NCBI GenBank assembly: GCA_021849075.1
Contig: JAJZTH010000001.1
Location: 1-64,000, forward strand
Source: Pseudomonadota bacterium
GTDB taxonomy: Bacteria > Pseudomonadota > Alphaproteobacteria > Sphingomonadales > Sphingomonadaceae
Reading direction: 5' to 3'
Length of the DNA stretch: 64,000 nt
Of this stretch, positions 36,509 through 44,884 are shown one piece after another (positions within the stretch are counted from its first letter, which is position 1; each line of letters starts with the position of its first letter). The translations under genes and the position numbers were made by a program. The notes beneath the pieces are model-generated. The model searched no databases. It was not told where the DNA came from and saw only the letters and a list, made by a program, of their open reading frames with translations.

Positions 36509-38644
36509 TCAGAAATCGACCGTGGCGGACAGCCAGAGGCGGCGACCTTCCTGATTGATCGAATAGGCCGGGGTATAGGCCGTCACAGTCGGGCTGGTTT
36601 GATAGGGAACATAGACCGCATAGTCTGTGTCGAGAATATTGTAGAGCGTCGCCGACAGGCGGAAGGCCGGTGTGACTTGATAGTTGCCGCCCAGATGGAA
36701 GACTTCATAGCTGCGGAAATCACCCACGGCGGTCTGCTGCGCATTGGCGCCGCGATAGCGGCTGGAGCGGATTTCGGCGCGCGCCCAGACGCTGGCCTTG
36801 TCATCCAGCTTCCAGCGCAGATTGCCGTTCAGCATATGTTTGGGCATGCCGATCAGCGGCAGCCCTTCTTCCGCACCGCTGAGCTGTTCGGTTTCGGTAT
36901 AGGTATAGTTGGCCGACAACGACAGGCTGCGCGTGAAGGCGAAGCGCGTCGCGACCTCGACGCCGCGGGTGCGCGCCTTGTCGATGTTGATCGACTGGCT
37001 GAACTGTTCAACATTGGGGAAATTGCCGACATCGACGCAACCGGCGGGCGGCTGTCCCTGGAAGCCCGAGAAGGTGCAATTGTTCACACCGGGACCGGAT
37101 GCGATCTTGTCATCGAAATCATTGTTGAACAGGGTGACGTTGCCGCTGAAGAAGCCCTGATTGTCGAAATAGAGGCCCGCTTCATAGCTGGTGCTGGTTT
37201 CGGGCGTCAGGCCGGGAGATCCCAGCAACGGTACGCGGCCCTGACTGCCAAAGCCGATGATACCGCTGGCAATCTGTTCGACGCGCGGCGTCTTGAAACC
37301 ACGGCTGACGCCGCCCTTCAGCGTGATCGCATCGGTCATGTTCCACACCGCATAGGCGCGCGGCGACCATTTGTTGCCGAAGGTCGAATGATCGTCATAA
37401 CGCGCGCCGCCGGTGATGTTGAACCCGTCGGTCACGGTCAGCGTGGCTTCGGCAAATCCGGCCCATTGAGTGAATTTGAACGGTTCGGGGGCCACGCCCT
37501 CGACCATGCGCGCCTTCCAATATTGGCCGCCCACGGTGAAAGCCAGGGGGCCGAACTTGCCGGCAAAACGGGAATCGAGAATGTCGTTGCGCGCTTCCAG
37601 CGTGCGCGGGCTACCCGGCACCGCGCCCGGCGTGCCATTGGGGATCAGGCGGCCGATGGTTTCCGTCTCGTTGCGGGTCAGCGTGGTGTCGAGTTGCCCA
37701 AAGCCCATGCGCCAGCTGTGCGCGACGACATAATTGCTGCGATTGAAACGCTGCTCAGGCGCATAGCCGCCCGCCCCCAGCGTGCCGAGTTGCCCCCGGC
37801 TATTGTCATAACGCTGTTCGTTGCGGTCATATTCGAACCACAGATCATGATCGGCATGGGGCGTGATGCTCAGCCGCCCGCCATAGGTGTAGATATCCGA
37901 TTCCACCGGATTGCGACCCAGCGTCAGCGCCGGATCGCCGGGGATTTCGATGTTCGATCCCGCACGGTGGAATACGCTGCCCCGCAGGGTCAGCCCGACC
38001 AAATTCTGGATCAGCGGTCCCTGCGCAAAGCCGTTGACCGACTGAATATTGCCGAAGCGGTCATCGCCCTGAATGGTGCTTTCCGCAGTCGCGGTGCCAA
38101 CCCAGCGATTGCCGACCTTGCGCGTGATGATGTTGACGACGCCGCCCATCGCATCCGAACCGTACAGGGTGGACATGGGGCCACGCACCACTTCAATCCG
38201 ATCGATGGCGGAGAAAGGCGGCAGGAAGCTGGTGGAGGTTTCGCCAAAGCCATTGGGTGTGACGCCGCCCGGCGCATTCTGGCGGCGGCCGTCGATCAGG
38301 ACCAGCGTATAGTCGCTGGGCATGCCACGAATGGAGATGTTGAGACCGCCGGTCTTGCCCGCTTCGCCGCCGACGTCGACACCCTGCACATCCTGCAACG
38401 CTTCGGCGAGGCTGCCGAACCGCTTTTCCTGCAATTCCTCGCGGCCCAGCACGGTGATGCTGGCGGGCGCTTCGGTAATATTCTGTTCGTAACCAGCGGC
38501 GGTGACGACGATGGCGCTGCTCGACGGATCATCTGCTTCAGGTGCGGGCGCCTCTGCGGCAAAGGCTGGCGCGGCCGTGGCGGCGGCAAGGACGAACAGG
38601 CTGGCGCGCAGCAAGGACGCGCGCGTAACGGATGCAGCAGACAT
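36509..38644 (-). CDS. TonB-dependent receptor (iron-complex type)
   Basis: 711 residues. Signal peptide to about residue 29 (APAFAAEAP), TonB-box region AIVVTAAGYEQ, plug motifs VGGEAGKTGGLNISIRGMPSDYTLVLIDGRR and EVVRGPMSTLYGSDAMGGVVNIIT, then a barrel ending in Phe (LWLSATVDF). Closest in style to FepA/CirA/IrgA-type catecholate-siderophore receptors. A palindrome at 38667-38685 may be an iron-repressor site. Substrate is not readable. Same strand as nasT but likely a separate unit. Confidence 0.86.
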   Translation of the reverse strand: MSAASVTRASLLRASLFVLAAATAAPAFAAEAPAPEADDPSSSAIVVTAAGYEQNITEAPASITVLGREELQEKRFGSLAEALQDVQGVDVGGEAGKTGGLNISIRGMPSDYTLVLIDGRRQNAPGGVTPNGFGETSTSFLPPFSAIDRIEVVRGPMSTLYGSDAMGGVVNIITRKVGNRWVGTATAESTIQGDDRFGNIQSVNGFAQGPLIQNLVGLTLRGSVFHRAGSNIEIPGDPALTLGRNPVESDIYTYGGRLSITPHADHDLWFEYDRNEQRYDNSRGQLGTLGAGGYAPEQRFNRSNYVVAHSWRMGFGQLDTTLTRNETETIGRLIPNGTPGAVPGSPRTLEARNDILDSRFAGKFGPLAFTVGGQYWKARMVEGVAPEPFKFTQWAGFAEATLTVTDGFNITGGARYDDHSTFGNKWSPRAYAVWNMTDAITLKGGVSRGFKTPRVEQIASGIIGFGSQGRVPLLGSPGLTPETSTSYEAGLYFDNQGFFSGNVTLFNNDFDDKIASGPGVNNCTFSGFQGQPPAGCVDVGNFPNVEQFSQSINIDKARTRGVEVATRFAFTRSLSLSANYTYTETEQLSGAEEGLPLIGMPKHMLNGNLRWKLDDKASVWARAEIRSSRYRGANAQQTAVGDFRSYEVFHLGGNYQVTPAFRLSATLYNILDTDYAVYVPYQTSPTVTAYTPAYSINQEGRRLWLSATVDF

Positions 38645-38666
38645 GACAGACCCCCATGCAGATAAG

Positions 38667-38685
38667 AACGCGACTAAGTCGCATT
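38667..38685. promoter_or_regulatory. Possible Fur-type palindrome before the TonB receptor
   Basis: AACGCGACTAAGTCGCATT reads as a 19-bp near-palindrome: 8-bp arms with one mismatch around TAA. It stands 23 nt upstream of the receptor start. Length and spacing fit a Fur-like operator, but the sequence is not a textbook Fur box. Confidence 0.45.
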
Positions 38686-38855
38686 AGATGAGCTTGCCTG
38701 TGATGATGCTGTCAGGGGTGGTCAATCGAACGAGTGCGCCCAGCATTGTCGGCAATGATTTCTTACAGTTAAGGCATGATCAGGCAGGCCGGTCAGCCAA
38801 TCCGGTCATATTTGCGCTACATCTGCAACATTCCGCTACAATGAAGCAGTCCCCT

Positions 38856-41123
38856 TTACCCCTTTACTTCGGCATAGAGAGTGAATTGCGCATGGAGGCC
38901 GCCCACGCTGGACTGACCGATCCATAGATCAAAGACGCCCGGCTCCGCGGCACGCTGATTGCGCGCGCCCACAAACTCCAGATCGGTGCGGGATAGCGAG
39001 AAACGCACGATCTTGCTCTCGCCGGGTGACAAAGTAACGCGCTCCATGCGTTTCAGCTCACGGATCGGGCGGGTGCGGCTGGCGACCCGGTCGCGCGTGT
39101 AGAGCTGGACGACTTCGCTACCCTTGCGGCCGCCCTTGTTGGTGATGCGCGCCGTCACCTCGATCGCCGCGTCCCAGCGCAACGCCATGTCGGACAGCTT
39201 CAACTGGTCAAGCGTGAATTCTGTGTAGCTAAGACCATGGCCAAAGGGAAAACGGGCGCTGTTGTCGGTGGTGGCGTATCGCGCCTTATATTCGCTGCTG
39301 CCATTGTCCACGACCGGACGGCCGGTCGACTTGCGATCATAGTAGAAAGGCTCCTGCCCGCTTTCCCATGGGAAGCTGACTGGCAATTTTGCCGATGGGT
39401 CGACCGCCCCCAGCACGATGTCGGCGATGGCGTTCCCCGCCTCGCTCCCCAAAAACCAGGTGGCCAGGATGGCATTGGCGTTGGCGACGCCATCATGCAA
39501 AGCCAGCGCGCGGCCATGGCGCAGCAGGACGGCGACAGGCTTGCCCGTGGCGACCACGGCATCGGCCAGCGCCTGCTGCGCGGCGGGGATTTCGATCATC
39601 GTGCGCGACTGCGCCTCGCCCGACATGGCCTGCGATTCGCCGATGGCGAGCAGGACGATGTCCGCCGCTTTTGCCGCATCGATTGCGGCGGCGATGCCGC
39701 CATCGATGGCCCCGCTGATGTCGCTGCCGCGCGTCACGCTCAGCTTTGATGCGTCGGGCAGCGCCCCGCGCAGACCGGTGGCGATGTCGACGCCCTTGTC
39801 CGGATCGCCATAAAAGGCCCAGGGACCATAGATATTGGCGCGATCTTCCGCGAACGGCCCGATCAGGGCGATGCGCTGGCCATTCGCCGGATCGATCGGC
39901 AACACACCATCATTTTTGAGCAGCACGACCGATCGCGCCGCCGACTCCCGCGCAAGGGCGCGATGGGACGATGTATAGATGCGGGTCTTTTCCGCTTCCT
40001 CATTCAGCGACCGATAGGGATTGTCGAACAGGCCGATGGCCGATTTCACATAGAGAATGCGGCGCACGGCGACGTCGATCGTGCCCATGGGCACCGCGCC
40101 GCTCTTCACCAGCTCGGGCAGATATCGGATATAGAGGCCGCTCTGCATCGACATGTCGACCCCGGCCAGCACGGCGAGGCGGGCTGCGTCGCGATCATCC
40201 TCGGCAAAGCCGTGGGCCACCAATTCTTCGTCGGCGGTATAGTCGGAAAAAACGAAGCCACGGAACCGCATCTCGCCGCGCAATATGTCAGTGAGCAATT
40301 CGCTGTCGGCCGTGGCGGGGACGCCATTAATCTCGTTGAAGGCGGCCATGGTGGTCAGCGCGCCGGCCGCGAACGCCTTGCCAAAGGGCGGCAGATGCGT
40401 TTCGCGCAGCGTCTCCTCACTGATGTCGACATTGCCATATTCAAGCCCGGCGGCGACGGCGCCATAAGCAGCAAAATGTTTGGGACAGGCAAGCAGACTG
40501 TCGTCACGGCGCAAATCGCGCCCCTGAAAACCGCGAATGCGGGCAGCGGACAGCAGGCCGGTCAGGGTAACGTCCTCCCCCGCCCCTTCGACCACCCGGC
40601 CCCAGCGCTGGTCGCGGGCAACGTCGACCATGGGCGCGAAGGTCAGGTGCAGGCCGGCGGCTGTCGCCTCGATCGCCATGGCGCGGGCGGTGCGCTCCAC
40701 CATGGTCGGATCGAAGCAGGATGATTCGCCCAGCGGCACGGGAAATATGGTCTTAAGGCCATGGATCACGTCGCCCGCGAACAGCAGCGGTATGCCAAGC
40801 CGACTGTCCTTGACCGCAATGTCCTGCGCACGGCGGGCGCCCGCGACGCCGATGCCGTTGAACAGGCAACCGACCCGCCCCTTTCGCACTTCGTCCGACA
40901 GACGCTTTTCGTCCTGAATGCCGACTTGCGGATTGGGCGGATTGAAGGGCCGAAAACTGTCGGCAAGGCAGGTCATCTGCCCGGCTTTTTCCTCGATCGT
41001 CATCTTCGCGATCAGAGCATCGACACGCTCCACATCGCTCTGCGCCAGCGCGCGAGGGGAAACGCCAAGCGCAAGAGCGCCGCCCAGCGTGCGGATCATG
41101 AGGTCGCGACGGTCTAATATCAT
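38856..41123 (-). CDS. bglX: Glycoside hydrolase family 3 beta-glucosidase
   Basis: 755 residues. A signal peptide of possible Tat type opens the protein (DRRDLMIRTLGGALALG, cleavage after ALAQ). The GH3 N-terminal barrel shows IEEKAGQMT, LLFAGDVIHGLKTIFP, RWGRVVEGAGED, CPKHFAAYGA and the nucleophile Asp in GFVFSDYTADEE. The C-terminal sandwich has VVLLKNDGVLPI and LPVSFPWESGQEPFYY; a fibronectin-III-like tail ends the protein. Periplasmic beta-glucosidase of the BglX type. Start at 41123 gives the Tat-like signal; an upstream longer frame adds an implausible Cys-rich lead. Confidence 0.9.
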   Translation of the reverse strand: MILDRRDLMIRTLGGALALGVSPRALAQSDVERVDALIAKMTIEEKAGQMTCLADSFRPFNPPNPQVGIQDEKRLSDEVRKGRVGCLFNGIGVAGARRAQDIAVKDSRLGIPLLFAGDVIHGLKTIFPVPLGESSCFDPTMVERTARAMAIEATAAGLHLTFAPMVDVARDQRWGRVVEGAGEDVTLTGLLSAARIRGFQGRDLRRDDSLLACPKHFAAYGAVAAGLEYGNVDISEETLRETHLPPFGKAFAAGALTTMAAFNEINGVPATADSELLTDILRGEMRFRGFVFSDYTADEELVAHGFAEDDRDAARLAVLAGVDMSMQSGLYIRYLPELVKSGAVPMGTIDVAVRRILYVKSAIGLFDNPYRSLNEEAEKTRIYTSSHRALARESAARSVVLLKNDGVLPIDPANGQRIALIGPFAEDRANIYGPWAFYGDPDKGVDIATGLRGALPDASKLSVTRGSDISGAIDGGIAAAIDAAKAADIVLLAIGESQAMSGEAQSRTMIEIPAAQQALADAVVATGKPVAVLLRHGRALALHDGVANANAILATWFLGSEAGNAIADIVLGAVDPSAKLPVSFPWESGQEPFYYDRKSTGRPVVDNGSSEYKARYATTDNSARFPFGHGLSYTEFTLDQLKLSDMALRWDAAIEVTARITNKGGRKGSEVVQLYTRDRVASRTRPIRELKRMERVTLSPGESKIVRFSLSRTDLEFVGARNQRAAEPGVFDLWIGQSSVGGLHAQFTLYAEVKG

Positions 41124-41272
41124 GCGGGGAAAGGGATAGCCTGGTAAGGATGAACGGAACTTGTCCAACCAACCCATGCCTCCGCATTTTGTTGCGCCGC
41201 AGCAAAGATGCTGCGACATATCGCCCCGCGCCTGCGATGGCCGGGCTAAATGTCACACTATAGGGAGGAAAA

Positions 41273-41348
<76 letters not shown>

Positions 41349-41402
41349 ACACTGGCCTTCGTCACGATCCTGTGGGATCGCCTGCATCATGGCCTGATGC
41401 AG

Positions 41403-41489
41403 TGGTGGACAGGGCTGGATTCGAACCAGCGTACGGGAAACCCGGGCAGATTTACAGTCTGCTGCCTTTAACCACTCGGCCACCTGTCC
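41403..41489 (-). tRNA. tRNA-Tyr (GTA)
   Basis: Minus strand, class II with a long variable arm. Acceptor GGACAGG pairs with CCTGTCC, anticodon arm CAGA-CTGTAAA-TCTG with anticodon GTA, variable arm CCCGGGTTTCCCGTAC, T arm CTGGTTCGAATCCAG. CCA is encoded. 54 nt from tRNA-Lys, probably cotranscribed. Confidence 0.97.
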
Positions 41490-41594
41490 AGTGCCCTACC
41501 CGGTGAGGAATTTGTGTTCCCCGCCGCGCTGGAGGCGGCCTAATGGCGAATGGAGACTTGCCTGTCAATGCCTTGATGTGAAAAGAGCGCAAAC

Positions 41595-42335
41595 ATGAAA
41601 AAAGGTCATCGTTCCGCCAAGCCCAAGGGCGCCTTCCCGCGCTTCTACGGGCGTCACGCCGTCATCGCGGCGCTCGCCAATCCCAACCGCATCGTGCGCA
41701 AGATCTGGGGCACGCGCGAAGCGCTGGCCCAGCTGGATCTGCCTCCAGTGCTGCCGATCGTCTATTCCGACGTCGCCGACATGGGCCGCATGGTGCCGTC
41801 CGATGCGCCGCATCAGGGCATCGTCGCTGAAGTCGAGCCGCTGGACGATGTCTGGCTGGGCGAGATTCTGGAGGAAGGACAGGACAACAAGCGCCCTATC
41901 CTGGTGCTGGATCAGGTGACGGACCCGCATAATGTGGGCGCGATCCTGCGCTCCGCCGCTGCGTTCGACGCACTGTGCATCGTCACGCAGGACCGCCATG
42001 CTCCACCCGAATCGGGCGTGCTGGCGCGCGCTGCATCAGGCGCGCTGGAAAGCGTGCCATGGGTGCGCGTGGTCAATCTGGCCCGCGCGCTGGAGGAAAT
42101 TGCCGAGGCTGGCTACTGGCGCATCGGGCTGGACGGCGACGCAGATGCGACGCTGGGCGAAGCGATCGGCGAATCGCGCGTCGCGCTGGTTCTGGGGGCC
42201 GAGGGCGAAGGACTACGCCATAATACGATTGCTCATTGCGACATCATCGCCAAATTGCCGATCAGCCCGCGCATGGAGAGCCTGAACGTCTCCAATGCCG
42301 CAGCGATCGCGCTCTATGCCGCCACGGTCGGCTGA
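41595..42335 (+). CDS. rlmB: 23S rRNA (guanosine-2251) 2'-O-methyltransferase type SPOUT enzyme
   Basis: 246 residues. TrmH/SpoU family: N-terminal substrate-binding domain (RFYGRHAVIAALANPNR; SDAPHQGIVAEVEPL), then the SPOUT domain with VLDQVTDPHNVGAILRSAAAFDA, LVLGAEGEGLR and PMxS-like ISPRMESLNVSNAAAIALY. RlmB is the best match by layout; a related TrmH-type specificity is possible. Divergent from the tRNA pair. Confidence 0.9.
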   Translation: MKKGHRSAKPKGAFPRFYGRHAVIAALANPNRIVRKIWGTREALAQLDLPPVLPIVYSDVADMGRMVPSDAPHQGIVAEVEPLDDVWLGEILEEGQDNKRPILVLDQVTDPHNVGAILRSAAAFDALCIVTQDRHAPPESGVLARAASGALESVPWVRVVNLARALEEIAEAGYWRIGLDGDADATLGEAIGESRVALVLGAEGEGLRHNTIAHCDIIAKLPISPRMESLNVSNAAAIALYAATVG

Positions 42336-42366
42336 CAGGGGCAAGTAAAAAGGGAGGAGAGACGCC

Positions 42367-43095
42367 ATGGACCGCCTGTATCGCACCTTGGGGGCGCTTA
42401 TGGGATTGCTGGCGCTCTCCGCCTGCCTGGTGACGCCGGGCCGATTCGAATCCACCCTCGACATTCGCGCCGACCGCAGCTTCGCCTTCACCTACAAGGG
42501 CGAAATATTGGCGTCGGACATGGGCAAGAACGCCCTGACCGGTGGAACCGGCGATAGCGAGGATGGATCGCAGGAGGGCGAAGCGGAAAATAGCCCGACG
42601 CTCATGCAAATCGCAGCGCAGGAGGAGGATTTCAGCGATTCTTCCACAGCGGGCGACGAGGCCCAGATGAAGGCGATCGCCACCGCCCTGTCGAAGGAAA
42701 AGGGGTTTCGCTCCGCCCGCTATGTCGGCAATCACAAGTTCGAGATCGACTATGCGATCAACGGTACGCTGACCCACGCCTTTCTCTTTCCCTTCAACAT
42801 CGATGCGCAGATCGTGCTGCCTTTCGTCGCGGTGGAGATGCGCGGCGCAGATCGCGTGCGAGTGAAGGCGCCAGGCTTTGCCAACAGCTTCGACAAGAGC
42901 CAGGGACCGGCCGGTGCGGGAGATGAGGCGGCGAAGGCGCTGAACGGCACCTTCACCCTGACCACCGATGCAGAGATCATCAGCCAGAATCAGGAAGAGG
43001 GCGCGCAAACCACACCGCAGGGCAGACGCATCGCCTGGACGATTACCCCCCTGACCAGCGACGCCCCCGCAGCCACGCTGCGGGTGAAGCCGTAA
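42367..43095 (+). CDS. Hypothetical lipoprotein
   Basis: 242 residues. Signal peptide with lipobox LSAC (Cys20). Mature part begins GRFESTLDIRADRSFAFTYKGEI; an acidic low-complexity segment (SEDGSQEGEAENS) follows; the rest is beta-rich (FEIDYAINGTLTHAFLFPF; ADRVRVKAPGF). No domain recognised. GGAGGAGA lies 6 nt before the ATG. Convergent with the ferredoxin gene. Confidence 0.75.
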   Translation: MDRLYRTLGALMGLLALSACLVTPGRFESTLDIRADRSFAFTYKGEILASDMGKNALTGGTGDSEDGSQEGEAENSPTLMQIAAQEEDFSDSSTAGDEAQMKAIATALSKEKGFRSARYVGNHKFEIDYAINGTLTHAFLFPFNIDAQIVLPFVAVEMRGADRVRVKAPGFANSFDKSQGPAGAGDEAAKALNGTFTLTTDAEIISQNQEEGAQTTPQGRRIAWTITPLTSDAPAATLRVKP

Positions 43096-43111
43096 CGGGC
43101 GCTTCCGGCGA

Positions 43112-43429
43112 TCAGTCTTCCGGGGCGATGGTAACGCGCAGCCCGTCCAATCCATCGTTCAGCACCAGCTGGCAGGACAGGCGGCTGGCGTCATTGCGAT
43201 GATCGGAACTGTCGAGCAGATCATTCTCGTCTTCGGTCATCGCCGGCAGAATATCGGCAAAGGCCGGGTCCACATAGATATGACAGGTCGCGCAGGAGCA
43301 GCAACCGCCGCACAGCGCCAGCAACTCGTCAAATCCGTTGTCGCGAATGACTTCCATCACCGACAGGCCATTGTCGCCATCAACGGCCTGTTCTTCACCC
43401 GCACGGTTGACCACAATCAGCTTCGGCAT
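43112..43429 (-). CDS. Adrenodoxin-type 2Fe-2S ferredoxin
   Basis: 105 residues. Cluster ligands follow C-x5-C-x2-C-x36-C: Cys40, Cys46, Cys49 and Cys86; Cys43 and Cys44 are extra cysteines between the first two. Sequence blocks [14 protein letters not shown] and [10 protein letters not shown] are those of the adrenodoxin/putidaredoxin class, which feeds electrons to P450s or Fe-S assembly. No P450 or reductase nearby, so the partner is not known. Confidence 0.92.
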   Translation of the reverse strand: MPKLIVVNRAGEEQAVDGDNGLSVMEVIRDNGFDELLALCGGCCSCATCHIYVDPAFADILPAMTEDENDLLDSSDHRNDASRLSCQLVLNDGLDGLRVTIAPED

Positions 43430-43505
43430 CTATCCAACCCCTCGAATTTTCTCCGCCGCTGTGACCGACAGACGCCGGGAAATCAAGGGCCGGACCGAAA
43501 CACCA

Positions 43506-44123
43506 ATGGTTACGACAGCAGATCAATTGCGGATCAGCCTGGACGCGATCGCCGCGCTGGAGCCAGGCTTCGTGGCGGCGATCGGGCGCGTGGGCTATCC
43601 CACGCCGCGGGTGCGTGCGCCAGGCTATGAAACCTTGTTGCGCACGATCGTCGGCCAGCAGGTGAGCGTGGCCGCCGCCGCCGCCGTGTGGCGCAAGCTG
43701 GAGGCGGAACTGGGCGAAGGCTGCGCACCCGAAGCCCTGCTGGCGCGTGACTTCGACACGCTACGCGCCTGCGGCCTTTCTCGCCAGAAACAGGGCTATG
43801 CCCGCAGCCTAGCCGAACTGGTCTTATCGGGCGCGCTGGATTTGCACGCCCTGCCCCCCGATGACGAAGAAGCGATCGCGCAACTGGTGCAGATCAAGGG
43901 GATTGGCCGCTGGTCGGCGGAAATCTATCTGCTGTTCGCAGAAGGCCGCCCCGACATCTGGCCAGCCGGCGATCTGGCGGTGCAGATCGAGATTGGCCGC
44001 ATATTGGGCCTGCCCGAACGCCCCAGCGAAAAACTGACCCGCGCCCTTGCCGAAGCCTGGCGCCCCCATCGCGGCGCCGCCGCGATCATGGCCTGGCACC
44101 ATTATAACACCGAGGTACTGTAA
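43506..44123 (+). CDS. alkA: DNA-3-methyladenine glycosylase II
   Basis: 205 residues, AlkA without the N-terminal TATA-like domain. LLRTIVGQQVSVAAA, the helix-hairpin-helix LVQIKGIGRWSAEIYL (128-142) and the catalytic Asp156 in PAGDLAVQ match the HhH-GPD family. Removes alkylated purines. Start ATG 43506; a longer frame reads into the ferredoxin promoter. Followed after 2 nt by a small DUF2188-like gene. Confidence 0.92.
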   Translation: MVTTADQLRISLDAIAALEPGFVAAIGRVGYPTPRVRAPGYETLLRTIVGQQVSVAAAAAVWRKLEAELGEGCAPEALLARDFDTLRACGLSRQKQGYARSLAELVLSGALDLHALPPDDEEAIAQLVQIKGIGRWSAEIYLLFAEGRPDIWPAGDLAVQIEIGRILGLPERPSEKLTRALAEAWRPHRGAAAIMAWHHYNTEVL

Positions 44124-44125
44124 CC

Positions 44126-44350
44126 ATGACTGCCAAGCTCCCCCATGCCCGCTACATCGTCCTGGAACATGAGGGCGTTTGGAAGATCAACCTCGACAAC
44201 ATATATTATGGCCCCTTCCCGACCCAGACGCAGGCCATTCAAAGCGCCACCGAAACGGCGCAGAAGGCCACAGAGGCGGGATATCCCGCATCGGTTCTGC
44301 TGATGCAGGGCGCGACATTCGACACCGTCTGGACCAATGTCCCCGCCTGA
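44126..44350 (+). CDS. Small DUF2188-like protein
   Basis: 74 residues. Pattern of a beta-hairpin (RYIVLEHEGVWKINLDN), a PF-T-QTQAIQSATETAQKA helix and a closing strand (VLLMQGATFDTVW) resembles DUF2188 proteins. Function unknown. 2 nt after alkA, so cotranscribed with a DNA-repair gene. Confidence 0.7.
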   Translation: MTAKLPHARYIVLEHEGVWKINLDNIYYGPFPTQTQAIQSATETAQKATEAGYPASVLLMQGATFDTVWTNVPA

Positions 44351-44449
44351 AACACGCCGTATGACAAATCCCGTCATTTTTTTTCGCAAATGCGGGAACC
44401 CAAAGCAGCAAACGGATTTTACATTCTCCAAGTTCTGCAGGCTGAAGGC

Positions 44450-44884
44450 ATGGGCAAGAAAGTTCTGATCGTAGAGGACGAGATTTTCGTCGCACTGGAA
44501 ATAGAGCAGATCGTCGAAGACGCCGGCTTCACGGTGGGCGCGATTGCGGCCGATCGTGCAGCCGCGCTCGAATCGGCGGAAAGCTGCGACATCGCCCTTG
44601 TCGACCTCAACCTGCGTGACGGACCGACCGGCCCTCAGATCGGGATGGAACTGGCCAGCCGACATGGCATCCGCGTCATCTATGTCACGGCCAATCCGGC
44701 GCAGATAGGCGATGCCTCCGTCGCGGCGCTGGGCGTCATCACCAAGCCATTCCGCGCGCACAGCGTTTCCGCGGCATTGAAATTGGCGGCGAGCGACACA
44801 CCCGACCTGTTGGCGGCCGAGATTGCCGGCTTTACGCCCTTCCCGCCGCCCGGCTCATGGAACGGGATGGAATCGAGAGGTTAA
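44450..44884 (+). CDS. Single-domain response regulator
   Basis: 144 residues. Receiver only: acidic pocket VEDE (9-11), phosphoacceptor Asp52 (LVDLNLRDG), Thr in YVTANPAQ and Lys in ITKPF. No output domain; 25-residue Pro-rich tail. Such regulators commonly pair with HWE/HisKA_2 kinases, and the kinase gene is directly convergent, overlapping by 53 nt. ATG 44450 is preferred because the fold starts there and GAAGG is close. Confidence 0.88.
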   Translation: MGKKVLIVEDEIFVALEIEQIVEDAGFTVGAIAADRAAALESAESCDIALVDLNLRDGPTGPQIGMELASRHGIRVIYVTANPAQIGDASVAALGVITKPFRAHSVSAALKLAASDTPDLLAAEIAGFTPFPPPGSWNGMESRG

